Shown here piece by piece: positions 8,567-16,333 of a stretch of DNA of 29,438 bases. The notes beneath the pieces are model-generated. The model searched no databases, was not told the DNA's origin, and worked only from the letters and a program-made list of their open reading frames with translations. The number at the start of each line of letters is the position of its first letter. Position 1 is the stretch's first letter. Position numbers and translations under genes: made by a program. Origin of the DNA: Rhizobacter sp. (lineage in GTDB: Bacteria > Pseudomonadota > Gammaproteobacteria > Burkholderiales > Burkholderiaceae_C); contig JANYBE010000305.1 in NCBI GenBank assembly GCA_025360945.1, positions 1-29,438 on the forward strand. The letters run 5' to 3'.

Positions 8567-9644
8567 TCGCCTGGCCGAGCCGCGCGACGCGATCGCGGTC
8601 GTCGGCATCGGCGTACGTTGCTCGGTGGGCCTGCAGGCGCGCGCAGCGGCGGCCGCGGTGCGCGCGGGGGTGACCGGCTTTGGCGACCACCCCTACATGA
8701 TTGACAAGGTCGGCGAGCCGATCGTCGTGGCGCGCGAGCCGAGCCTGGATGCGGCGCTGCAGGGGCCTGAGCGCCTCGTTGCGTTGGCCCGGCCGGCGCT
8801 GCTCGAGGCGCTGGCGCCACTCGCACAGTACGGCATCGGGGTGCCTGCACTGATCGGGCTGCCCGAACCGCGGCCCGGGCTGCCGGACGCCGGCGCAATG
8901 CTCGCGCAGATGGTGGCTGACGCGACCGGGGTCGTGCCTGCCGACGCGCGTGTGGTGATCTTGCCGCGCGGAAACGCCGCCGGGCTGTTGGCAATGCAAC
9001 AGGCGTGCGACCTGCTGCTTGCGGGCCAGGGCCGATTCTGCGTCGCCGGTGGCGTGGATTCGTTTTTGAACGCGGACACCCTGGAGTGGCTCGATGCGCA
9101 GGGCATGCTGAAGTCGTCGGCGAACCGCAATGGTTTCCTGCCAGGGGAGGCCGCCGGCTTTTGCCTGCTCGCAAGCAGCGCCACCGCACGCGAGTTCGGT
9201 TTGCCGGTACTGACCTGGCTCGAGACGGCAGGCGCGGCGGTCGAACCGAATCGCATCCGAACGCGCACGGTCTGCGTCGGCAGGGGATTGTCCGACGCGG
9301 TCGAGCAAGCGCTCGCGCCACTGCGCATGCCGCAGGATCGGGTCGACGAGTCGATCTGTGACATGAACGGTGAGCCGTACCGATCCGAGGAGTTCGCCTT
9401 CACCGTGCTGCGCACTCAGAAGTCGCTCGTCGACTTCAGCCGCTTCGTCACGCCAGCCGATTGTTGGGGAGATATCGGCGCGGCCTCGGGGCCGCTGTTC
9501 GCGAACCTGGCGATTGCGTCGCAGCGTCGGGGCTATGCCAAGGGCCCGCGGACGATGTTGTGGGCGAGCTCGGAAGGTGGCGATCGGGCCGCGTTGGTGT
9601 TGCGCGCGTCGGCGCCGGTCGTCGCGCTGGGCGGCGGTCGATGA
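8559..9644 (+). CDS. Ketosynthase/thiolase-fold protein lacking catalytic residues, T6SS payload module
   Basis: 361 residues with the N-terminal fold of beta-ketoacyl synthases: AIAVVGIGVRCSVGLQ at 11-25, GGVDSFLN at 164-171 and NGFLPGEAAGFCLL at 191-204. The active site appears lost. The nucleophile loop reads GNAAGLLAMQQA (138-149), where an active enzyme has Cys. The segment corresponding to the second catalytic His (normally GHxxGAAG) reads WGDIGAASG (303-311). No HGTGT-like motif is seen; DMNGEPY (268-274) stands near that place. It therefore probably serves as a binding or scaffold protein rather than a synthase. It overlaps DUF2169 upstream (8 bases) and the PAAR-like gene downstream (ATGA), so it is probably made together with them as part of the effector-loading unit. 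Confidence 0.85.
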   Translation: MFDRLAEPRDAIAVVGIGVRCSVGLQARAAAAAVRAGVTGFGDHPYMIDKVGEPIVVAREPSLDAALQGPERLVALARPALLEALAPLAQYGIGVPALIGLPEPRPGLPDAGAMLAQMVADATGVVPADARVVILPRGNAAGLLAMQQACDLLLAGQGRFCVAGGVDSFLNADTLEWLDAQGMLKSSANRNGFLPGEAAGFCLLASSATAREFGLPVLTWLETAGAAVEPNRIRTRTVCVGRGLSDAVEQALAPLRMPQDRVDESICDMNGEPYRSEEFAFTVLRTQKSLVDFSRFVTPADCWGDIGAASGPLFANLAIASQRRGYAKGPRTMLWASSEGGDRAALVLRASAPVVALGGGR

Positions 9645-10423
9645 GCAGCGTCTCGGTCAATCCACCGCACACGCCGGTCACCGAAGGCAGCGGCGGCAAA
9701 GCGCTCGCGACCACGCCGAACGTCTGCAAGATGCCCGGCCCGCCGGCGCCTTTCGTGCCGACGCCGTTGCCCAACCTCGGCACCTCCGGCGACAACCTCC
9801 AGAATGGCACGAGCAGCGTCAAGTTCGAAGGCAAAAAGGTCGCGATCAAGGGCTCGACATTCATGAGCCAACCCTCCGGCGATGTCGCAAGCCAGGGCAC
9901 CGGCGGCGGCATCATCTCGTCGAAGACCCAAGGCAAGACCGAGTGGCTTGCGCCGGGTTCGATGGACGTCAAAGCCGAGGGCAAGAACATCCAGCTGCTC
10001 GGCGACGCGATGGGCAACAACGGTGGGAGCCCGGTCAACGCCGCGACGATGAAGGAATTGCAGGATGCGATCGGCGACACCTATGCAAAGGCGCTTTGCG
10101 ATGCGGTCTGCGCCCAGATCGCCGCGGACAAGAAATCGGGCAAGACACGTGGCCGGAGCGCGCGCGCCGAGAAGCGCTTTCTCAAAGACCGACGCAAGGG
10201 CACTTGGAGCCGGCAGAAAAGTTTTAAGCTCAAAGACAGTCTCGGCAAGTGCCGCCCCGACCTGGTGTCGTCCGCCGGCAAGCTCGTCGAACTTAAGCTG
10301 TGCCCGAACGAGCCATTCACCGAAAATCAGCTCAAATTCCAAGACGAACTGGCGCGCGGCAAACATCGCCCGTATACAAAGAGCGACTTCATCAAGGTCA
10401 CCCCGAAGACCTGCGGCTGCTAA
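9641..10423 (+). CDS. DUF4150 (PAAR-like) effector with C-terminal PD-(D/E)XK / VRR-Nuc-like nuclease
   Basis: 260 residues. ATG at 9641 overlaps the preceding stop as ATGA. Residues about 25-130 are the DUF4150 PAAR-like tip domain: PNVCKMPGPPAPFVPTPLPN, then VKFEGKKVAIKGSTF, GGGIISSKTQGK and SMDVKAEGKNIQLLGD. The C-terminal 130 residues hold a nuclease core with D207 (CRPDLV), E217-x-K219 (LVELKL) and Q230 (TENQLKFQDEL). This is the PD-(D/E)XK arrangement of VRR-Nuc enzymes, so the likely activity is DNA cleavage in a target bacterium. The next gene is a DUF3396 immunity-type gene. By eye the 3' third is richer in A/T than its surroundings, as expected for an exchanged toxin tip. PAAR-like domain is firm; the nuclease assignment rests on a short motif set. 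Confidence 0.87.
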   Translation: MSSVSVNPPHTPVTEGSGGKALATTPNVCKMPGPPAPFVPTPLPNLGTSGDNLQNGTSSVKFEGKKVAIKGSTFMSQPSGDVASQGTGGGIISSKTQGKTEWLAPGSMDVKAEGKNIQLLGDAMGNNGGSPVNAATMKELQDAIGDTYAKALCDAVCAQIAADKKSGKTRGRSARAEKRFLKDRRKGTWSRQKSFKLKDSLGKCRPDLVSSAGKLVELKLCPNEPFTENQLKFQDELARGKHRPYTKSDFIKVTPKTCGC

Positions 10424-10456
10424 AGCTCCCATCCTTTAACCGACAAGGAAATCCTC

Positions 10457-11359
10457 GTGAACACGACCGCTTCGACCACCGCCATTGCCTGGGACACGCT
10501 CGCACAAGCCGATGCGGACGGGACCATGTTTTCGCCGTCTTTGCAAATCGTCTTGTACGCGGACAAGCCACTGACCGAACTGGCGGCGGGCGCGATCGCC
10601 TGCTACCAACTGGTCGTCCAACAATTCGGCGGCGCGTTGACGCTGTATCACACACGCTCGATGCGTACGACGCGGCGCTTCGAGCAAAAGTACGCCGATG
10701 TCTTCCCCACACTCTGCAGCGCGAACGATCCCGGCTTGCCCGGATATCGCGTCTTTAACGGCGCGAGCCTCCAGGACTTTGTTCCGCCGGCGTTCACCAC
10801 CGGTTCCTATTCGACGCACAGCTTTCTCCAGCTTCATTTGCGGGCGGCAATGGCCGAAGATTGGGAGCAGGTCTGGGCGTTGCTCACCTGGATGGCGCTG
10901 CCGTTTCCGTTCCGGTTCGGCACCGTCGGCTACTCCCTGTGCTGGAACGACGTCTCGGTCGATCGCAGCAACGAGGTTCCCCGCCTGATCGGCCCGCTGT
11001 TGAAGCGCTATCCGGGGCTGAATATCGGCACGCCACGCGAGATTTGCGACCAGCCGATGCCACCTGTGAACTGGGTGACGCTGCTGGGCCCCGAACTTCT
11101 TCAGCAGGTCGGCGGGCTCGGACCGATGCAGCAATCGTTCGCCGACGAGCCCCAGATCCAGGTGGCGCCGCTCGGCGCCGGCGCGGTCGTGCGTGCCGGT
11201 GTGGTGCCGCAACTGGGAGATCGCAACCGTCGCGACGACCTGCCGCAGTACCGTCGCGTGGGAGCCTACCTGAAGCGGTTGCGCGGATACCAGGAAATCG
11301 AACTGGACGGCCTGACCCTCGAAGAGTCGGAGAAGTGGCTTGCGCGCTTCGACCACTGA
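10457..11359 (+). CDS. DUF3396 (TsiV-type) T6SS immunity protein
   Basis: 300 residues. GTG start at 10457 with AAGGAA at 10445-10450. No signal peptide, so cytoplasmic, which suits immunity to a nuclease. Family features are the WALLTWMALPFPFRFGTVGY region, the RYPGLNIGTP block and NWVTLLGPELLQQVGGLG. These match the DUF3396 family, also called the type VI immunity family and known partly as partners of VRR-Nuc effectors. It starts 33 bases after the PAAR-like nuclease gene, the usual effector-then-immunity order. It is expected to bind and block the nuclease. Its end overlaps the next gene by 20 bases. Confidence 0.87.
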   Translation: MNTTASTTAIAWDTLAQADADGTMFSPSLQIVLYADKPLTELAAGAIACYQLVVQQFGGALTLYHTRSMRTTRRFEQKYADVFPTLCSANDPGLPGYRVFNGASLQDFVPPAFTTGSYSTHSFLQLHLRAAMAEDWEQVWALLTWMALPFPFRFGTVGYSLCWNDVSVDRSNEVPRLIGPLLKRYPGLNIGTPREICDQPMPPVNWVTLLGPELLQQVGGLGPMQQSFADEPQIQVAPLGAGAVVRAGVVPQLGDRNRRDDLPQYRRVGAYLKRLRGYQEIELDGLTLEESEKWLARFDH

Positions 11360-12008
11360 ACGGGTCAGCGGCCTTCTCGAGCTGCGCGCCGGCGCCGCCG
11401 GCGACGCCGGCGAGCCGGTGGCGCGTCGCATCGGGCTGTGGATGCGCGCCGTCGAGATCGGATGCTTCGGTGCGGGTCGCGTGCGCGCGCAGAGCCTGCA
11501 GACGCTGGACGGCCGGATTCGTGCCGAATGGCGCTGCGAACGCCTGCCCTCGAGCGCGATCGACGGTCTGGCGCGTTTGCTGCAGCACGTCTCCGCAACG
11601 CAGGCTCGGCTCGACGATATCGAGCTGGTGCTCGACGGGCGGACGTTCACGCCCTGTGCCGAGGTGGCCATGCCCGGGCTGCCCGAGGTGCTGCCGTTCG
11701 AGCTCGAGATCAACGAGGATTTGAAGACTTTTGTGCGCGTCGAAATCGAGTTTCGCACTCCACTCACAGCCGCTGCTCGTGATGCCGTGTTCGCCGCGCT
11801 GGCGGTCTGGGATGTTCTGGTCGCAGCCTTCGGCGACATCGAGCATTGGAACGAACAGGCAGATCTCGACACGCGCCTGCTGAGTCCTCGCATCGTCGAG
11901 CATCAGTTCGACGGCTATTTCGCGGCTGTCGAGTGCCTGTACCCGATCGTGCAGCTGGCGCTGCGCCTTCACCCGGGTCGGGCGATCGAGCGGCTTACGC
12001 TGGAGTGA
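11340..12008 (+). CDS. Unrecognised T6SS-locus protein
   Basis: 222 residues if the TTG at 11340 is the start. GGAG at 11329-11332, seven bases upstream, supports it. The only clear in-frame ATG is far inside, at 11442. I do not recognise a family. There is no signal peptide or membrane segment. The middle (LDDIELVLDGRTFTPC, PFELEINEDLKTFVRVEIEF) looks like alternating beta strands. The end is helical with conserved-looking aromatics (AALAVWDVLVAAFGDIEHW, FDGYFAAVECLYPIVQLALRLHPG). It overlaps the DUF3396 gene by 20 bases and precedes the TIGR02270 gene by 4, so it belongs to this operon. A second immunity or loading protein is possible, but nothing in the sequence decides it. Confidence 0.75.
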   Translation: MRASTTERVSGLLELRAGAAGDAGEPVARRIGLWMRAVEIGCFGAGRVRAQSLQTLDGRIRAEWRCERLPSSAIDGLARLLQHVSATQARLDDIELVLDGRTFTPCAEVAMPGLPEVLPFELEINEDLKTFVRVEIEFRTPLTAAARDAVFAALAVWDVLVAAFGDIEHWNEQADLDTRLLSPRIVEHQFDGYFAAVECLYPIVQLALRLHPGRAIERLTLE

Positions 12009-12012
12009 AGCG

Positions 12013-13314
12013 ATGAGCGCCGCCCCGGACCCGATCCCCGAGATCCTCGAGCAGCACGTCGCGGAGGCCGCCGATCTCCGTCGTCTGCGCTCGTCACAGG
12101 TGTGTCGGCCACGTCTTTGGCTCAGCGACCTCTGGCGACTTGACGAGCGCATCACCGCACACCTCGACGGCATCGCGGCCGCCGGCGCCGCCGGCAATGC
12201 GCTCGTGCAGCGGGAGCTGTTCGAGCGGCCGGGCGTCGGCGAGGTGTTCGTCGCCACAGTGCAGGCGGTCGAGGCGCACGACGCTGCCGCGCTGCAGCGA
12301 CTGCTCGCGCTCACGCAGACTCTTGTGCCGGCCCGTGCCGGACTGCTCTCGGGTCTTGGCTGGGTGAGCGCAGGCGACCTGCGCGGAACCGCGAAGGCGC
12401 TGTTGGATTCCGGCGACCCATGGCTGCGTGCCGCGGGCCTGACAGCGTGCGCGATGCACCGGGTCGATCCAGGGGTGGCGCTCGATCAGGCGCTGCACGA
12501 CCCCGACGCCGAGCTGCGCGCGCGCGCGCTGCACATCGTGGCCCGCCTTGGCCGGCGGGACCTGCTCGACGCCTGCCGGGAGGCGCTCGCCGATCCGGAG
12601 CCGGCTTGTGCCGATGCAGCCGTGCGCTCGTCGGTGCTGCTCGGCAATCGGTCGGATGCGTTGTCGGTGCTCGAGCGCCGAGTCCTCGCCGCGCCGATCG
12701 CCGAAACCGAGCTCGCCGCTTGGCGCCTGCTGCTTGCTGCGCTCCCGCCGTCGCGGTCGCGCTTGGTCCTGGCCGGCCTGGCGCGCGATCCGACGCAGGC
12801 CCGCGCCGCCATCCACGGCATCGCCATCGCCGGCGATCCGCACTACGTGCCGTGGCTGATCGCGCGGATGGACGATCTCGCGCTCGCGCGGCTCGCGGGC
12901 GATGCGTTCACCTGCATCACCGGTGCGGAGCTTGCCGTGCACCGCCTGGCGCGCCAGCCTGAGCAAGACGCGTCACCGGGACCGCTCGACGACGACGGCG
13001 CGGGGCCGGGGCCCGAGCCCCCCGGCGGACCGATCGTGCCGATTGGCGACGACGACGATCTCCCGTGGCCCGATGCCGCAAAGGTTGCCGCGTGGTGGCA
13101 CGCCAACGCCGTCCGCTTTGCGCCTGGGCAACGCCATTTGTTGGGGCGCTTGCCGACTCAGGCGGTGTGCCTCGAGGTGCTGCGAGATGGCACGCAGCGG
13201 CAGCGCCGCGCTGCCGCAGACTGTCTCACGCTGCTCGCGCCTGGCACGCCGCTCTTCAACACTGCGGCACCGGCCTGGCGCCAAGCGCAGTGGCTCGCGC
13301 GGCATTCGGTCTGA
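12013..13314 (+). CDS. TIGR02270 family HEAT-repeat protein
   Basis: 433 residues. ATG at 12013, with GGAG at 12002-12005 overlapping the previous stop. The opening (PEILEQHVAEAADLRRLRSSQV, LSDLWRLDERITAHLDGI) is characteristic of the TIGR02270 family. The body consists of helical HEAT-like repeats, for example WLRAAGLTACAMHRVDPGVALDQAL and AELRARALHIVARLGRRDLL. Around residues 318-355 is an acidic, Pro/Gly-rich linker (DDDGAGPGPEPPGG, then DDDDLPWPD). No export signal, so cytoplasmic. HEAT solenoids bind other proteins, and family members occur in T6SS loci, but the function is unknown. It is the last gene of the plus-strand payload operon and converges on the OmpA lipoprotein gene after 22 bases. 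Confidence 0.85.
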   Translation: MSAAPDPIPEILEQHVAEAADLRRLRSSQVCRPRLWLSDLWRLDERITAHLDGIAAAGAAGNALVQRELFERPGVGEVFVATVQAVEAHDAAALQRLLALTQTLVPARAGLLSGLGWVSAGDLRGTAKALLDSGDPWLRAAGLTACAMHRVDPGVALDQALHDPDAELRARALHIVARLGRRDLLDACREALADPEPACADAAVRSSVLLGNRSDALSVLERRVLAAPIAETELAAWRLLLAALPPSRSRLVLAGLARDPTQARAAIHGIAIAGDPHYVPWLIARMDDLALARLAGDAFTCITGAELAVHRLARQPEQDASPGPLDDDGAGPGPEPPGGPIVPIGDDDDLPWPDAAKVAAWWHANAVRFAPGQRHLLGRLPTQAVCLEVLRDGTQRQRRAAADCLTLLAPGTPLFNTAAPAWRQAQWLARHSV

Positions 13315-13336
13315 ACGAGCTGCGCGTCAGCGCGCC

Positions 13337-14539
13337 TCAGCAACCCACAATCTTGAATTCCACTCTTCGGTCCAGCGAATCCGTCGCATCGTCCGTCCCG
13401 GTCCCGATGATGTTCTCGTGAAAGCCCATACCGCTCGTCTTCGTCCGCGCGAGCAACTCCCCGGCCTCGGTGCCGAGCTTCTGGCGGATCACCGCGGCGC
13501 GCTGTGCGGAGAGCTTGTCGTTATAGGGTTCGCTGCCGGTGCGGCTGGTATGGCCGACGATGTTCATGCAGACCTTGGCTTGCACGGTCTGCTTGCCAAT
13601 CTGCCGCATCCAAATCGCGTACGGGCCGCTGACCTTGGCGTCGGACCAGAAGTCTGTCGTGCCGGGGTTGAACAGGAACTTCACACCCAGGTTGTTGCTC
13701 GCGATGCCGAGCGCCACAACCTTGCCGAAAGCCTGCTCGGCCTCTTGCGTGCGGCCCAGCTTCCAGCTCGCGAGGTAGATGCCGTTCAGGGTGCGCAGCT
13801 GCTCGCCCGAGGGCGAGGCCAACGCCGACTTGTAGAGATCTAGCGCCTCGGTGTACTTCTCGTTGTTGTAGGCGGTGGTCGCCTCGTTGATCGTGGTGGC
13901 GGTGGCCAGGCGCTCGAAGTAGTCCTTCGCGGCAGGCTGGCCGGGCGCGGTCCGGCTGGTGCGGATGTAGCCGTCGGTGACCTTGTCCTTCACGAGCACC
14001 GGGCTGTCGCGGTAGTAGGGGGTGGGCGTGGTGTCCAGGCCGTCGTCACGCGCCCGCGATGAGGCCTGCGCGACGACATTGCCGGTCTTGATCTCGGTCA
14101 GAGCCAAGTCGATCCGGAACGGCGCGTGCGCGCCGCCCTGCGCGTCCTGCAAGCGCGTGGTCGTGCCGGTTAGCACGTATTCCGAGCGAGTCAGGTTGGC
14201 GAGCTGGAACGGCAGCACTGGCAGCTGAGCGTAGTTGCTGGCCAGCCGCGCGGCGACCTTGGTCTCGATGAGCCGCGTCAGCGCGGTCTGCTGGCCCGAG
14301 CTGGCGTCGATCATCGGGTCGATCACGAGTGCGCGCTGCGCGAGCTTGGCCATAAAGGCGGGTAGCCTCTGGGTCTGCTGCGCGAGGCCGTCGGTGGCCT
14401 CGGTCACGGCTTGGTCGAGCGGTACCGCGACGGTGCCGGCGGTCTGCTGCGGCGCGGCGCATCCCGCGAGTGCGAGCAGCGCCACCAGCGCCAGAAGCCA
14501 GGTGAGGGCGGCAAGCCGCCAAGCTGTTGTCGTGTTCAT
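13337..14539 (-). CDS. OmpA-family lipoprotein with TPR segment, coupled to a Ser/Thr kinase
   Basis: 400 residues. Start at 14539, where GGGAG lies eight bases upstream; longer in-frame starts are less likely. A lipoprotein signal ends in LALAGC (lipid-modified Cys27). Residues about 40-185 resemble the FlgO/LpoB/CsgG-like lipoprotein fold (TRLIETKVAARLASNYAQLP, SEYVLTGTTTRLQD, FRIDLALTEIKTGNVVAQAS). A TPR stretch follows (NNEKYTEALDLYKSAL, LGRTQEAEQAFGKVVALG). The C-terminal 100 residues are an OmpA-like peptidoglycan-binding domain: VGHTSRTGSEPYNDKLSAQR, then SLDRRVEFKIV. Probably outer-membrane anchored and facing the cell wall. Its ATG overlaps the kinase stop (ATGA), so the two are coupled. 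It may be the kinase's sensor or target, or an anchor for the apparatus; the sequence does not decide. Confidence 0.88.
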   Translation of the reverse strand: MNTTTAWRLAALTWLLALVALLALAGCAAPQQTAGTVAVPLDQAVTEATDGLAQQTQRLPAFMAKLAQRALVIDPMIDASSGQQTALTRLIETKVAARLASNYAQLPVLPFQLANLTRSEYVLTGTTTRLQDAQGGAHAPFRIDLALTEIKTGNVVAQASSRARDDGLDTTPTPYYRDSPVLVKDKVTDGYIRTSRTAPGQPAAKDYFERLATATTINEATTAYNNEKYTEALDLYKSALASPSGEQLRTLNGIYLASWKLGRTQEAEQAFGKVVALGIASNNLGVKFLFNPGTTDFWSDAKVSGPYAIWMRQIGKQTVQAKVCMNIVGHTSRTGSEPYNDKLSAQRAAVIRQKLGTEAGELLARTKTSGMGFHENIIGTGTDDATDSLDRRVEFKIVGC

Positions 14540-16173
14540 GGTTCGCACTCCCGTTTCAGGATGGCCTTGTCTATGTCGCTCAAGGGTTCGCCAAGAGAGA
14601 CACGCTGAATGATGTCCGCGCAACGCGCGTTGGGCAATTTCTTGTTAGGGATGTGCTGCGAACCTGGGGGGGTCGCAGCCGCCGCGCGCGGGGCCCGCAC
14701 CGAAGTGTGCATCGGGGGCCGCAGTGCCTCGGCCATCGGGATGGCAGCGCTCGCGGCGGCCTCGGGCGCGCTCGGTGTCGTGATCGGTGGCGCCGTCTCG
14801 GCGTGGGCAGGCACCACCCTGGGCAACGGCGATGGCGCCGGTGCTTGCTCGACCTGCACGGGGGGGGGCTCCATGGTCACCGCGGCGGATGCGGCCCCGG
14901 GCGGTGCGGGCAATGGCGCCTGCGCTGCCATTGGCGCCGATGCGGCCGGCTCCGAGTCGGGTACCCGCGGAGTCGCGATCCAGGCGCGCCAGCCCGCCAG
15001 CGCGGCGAGGGCTATCACCACGACTGCGCTGCCAATGGCGATGCCGCGGCGTCGCATTCGCGGTGTGGCATCCACCCTGAGCGCGAACGCATCGGGTGCC
15101 GGTTCGCGTGGCGTGCGAACCGCCGGCGTCGGCGCTGGTGCTGTTGCTGGTGCAAATGGCACGTCGACCCTCGGAACGGTCACGTCGTCCTGATTGTTTC
15201 GCAGGCTGGCGCGCGCCGGCGGTGCGGCCAGTAACGCGCGCATCTCCGCGACACTTTGCGGCCGGTCTTTCGGCAACACCGCCAGCGAGCGGTCGATTGC
15301 ACGCAGGAAGGTGTCGCTGTAGCGCCCGGCGGCAGTCACCGCCAGTGGCTGGCGCTTGTCGGCAAGAAAGCGTGCCACGGCCTGCGGCGGCGTGTGGCCG
15401 GTGATCGCGAACTCGACTACCGAACCGAGCGCGTACAGATCGGTCCACGCGCCCTGAGACATGTCGGGCATCGCACCGTACTGCTCCACCGGCGCGTAGC
15501 CGGTCTTCAGGATCACGGTCAGCGCCTGCGTCATGTCGCCGATTACGCGTCGCGCGGCGCCGAAGTCCAGGAGCAAAGGCATGCCGTCGGGCAGGATCAG
15601 GATGTTGTCGGGCGCGATGTCGCGGTGGTAGCAATGTGCGGCGTGCATCAGCGCCAGCGCGTCGAGCAGTGGGTTCAGCAGCGCGCGCAGCCGTGCTTCG
15701 TCGGGCGGCCCTCTGAGCTGGGTCAGTAGCTTCGCAAACGTGATGCCGGCGTAGTAGGGCATCACCATGTAGGCCGTGCCGTGCGCTTCCCAGAAGCGGT
15801 GTACCTTCAGCAGCGACGGGTGGTCGAACTGCGCCAGCAGCCGGGCCTCGTTGACGAAGCTGCGCAGCCCGGCCACGAAGGTTTCGGTGTATCGGCTCGA
15901 GCGCACGGCGACCGTCATCGCCTGCGTGCGCGTGGCCAGTGCGCTCGGCATATATTCCTTGATCGCGACGTGACGGTCCAGCGTCAGGTCATGCGCGAGG
16001 TAGACGATGCCGAAGCCGCCCTGGCCGATCACCGACAGGATCTCGAACTCGTGCAGTCGCGTGGCCGCGGGCAGGGTATCGGCAGATTCGCCGGGCAGAC
16101 TCGTGCGTGTCGCGCCGCCGGCGTTCGGCGTGCTCTTGATCACGGTGTGCTCGTCGTCGGCGGGCGTGGTCAT
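14536..16173 (-). CDS. Hanks-type serine/threonine protein kinase, single-pass membrane protein
   Basis: 545 residues from the ATG at 16173; an in-frame ATG at 16287 would add 38 residues unlike a kinase N-terminus. Kinase domain about 43-317: glycine loop GQGGFGIVYLA (50-60), ATP lysine in VAIKEYMP (K72), catalytic loop HRDIAPDN (183-190) and LLDFGAARR (201-209). The catalytic loop has Ala187 where HRDxKxxN kinases have Lys; Asp185 and Asn190 are kept. A Pro/Ala-rich juxtamembrane region follows, then a membrane segment (GIAIGSAVVVIALAALAGW, 377-395). The periplasmic tail is Pro/Ala-rich and ends in a small block with two cysteines (CADIIQRVSLGEPLSDIDKA). Translationally coupled to the OmpA lipoprotein. 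This is a second kinase besides PpkA. It may act on T6SS FHA or structural proteins; the target is unknown. Confidence 0.9.
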   Translation of the reverse strand: MTTPADDEHTVIKSTPNAGGATRTSLPGESADTLPAATRLHEFEILSVIGQGGFGIVYLAHDLTLDRHVAIKEYMPSALATRTQAMTVAVRSSRYTETFVAGLRSFVNEARLLAQFDHPSLLKVHRFWEAHGTAYMVMPYYAGITFAKLLTQLRGPPDEARLRALLNPLLDALALMHAAHCYHRDIAPDNILILPDGMPLLLDFGAARRVIGDMTQALTVILKTGYAPVEQYGAMPDMSQGAWTDLYALGSVVEFAITGHTPPQAVARFLADKRQPLAVTAAGRYSDTFLRAIDRSLAVLPKDRPQSVAEMRALLAAPPARASLRNNQDDVTVPRVDVPFAPATAPAPTPAVRTPREPAPDAFALRVDATPRMRRRGIAIGSAVVVIALAALAGWRAWIATPRVPDSEPAASAPMAAQAPLPAPPGAASAAVTMEPPPVQVEQAPAPSPLPRVVPAHAETAPPITTPSAPEAAASAAIPMAEALRPPMHTSVRAPRAAAATPPGSQHIPNKKLPNARCADIIQRVSLGEPLSDIDKAILKRECEP

Positions 16174-16285
16174 GGCGGGGGTGCAAATCGGCGCATGCCG
16201 TCGTGGCTCCAGGCAAAGCGGCAGCGGCGCGAGGCCGGCGCCGAGACCGAACCGGCACAGTACGCCTGCGCCGCCTGACGGGGAC

Positions 16286-16307
16286 ATGACCTTGGTTCAT
16301 TGCGGGC
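16286..16307 (+). promoter_or_regulatory. Shared leader element, copy B (between divergent kinase and small membrane gene)
   Basis: ATGACCTTGGTTCATTG (16286-16302) differs by one base from the copy at 17004. GG at 16294-16295 and GC at 16306-16307 have the 12-base spacing of sigma-54 core boxes, but the -24 box reads TGGTTC instead of TGGCAC. It lies in the 160-base gap 16174-16333, upstream of the plus-strand small membrane gene. On the other side it lies about 113 bases before the minus-strand kinase start, in the opposite orientation. That gap holds nothing else I can identify. Confidence 0.5.
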
Positions 16308-16333
16308 AAAGCGGCGCCGCGCCACGATCGATC

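Noticed and set aside
8559..9644. Active fatty-acid or polyketide condensing enzyme
   Set aside because: Catalytic Cys and His positions are replaced, and there is no acyl carrier protein or other biosynthetic gene nearby.
10436..12314. Long minus-strand frames opposite the DUF3396 and following genes (476-485 codons)
   Set aside because: They are antisense to coherent plus-strand genes with good ribosome-binding sites, and have no family features.
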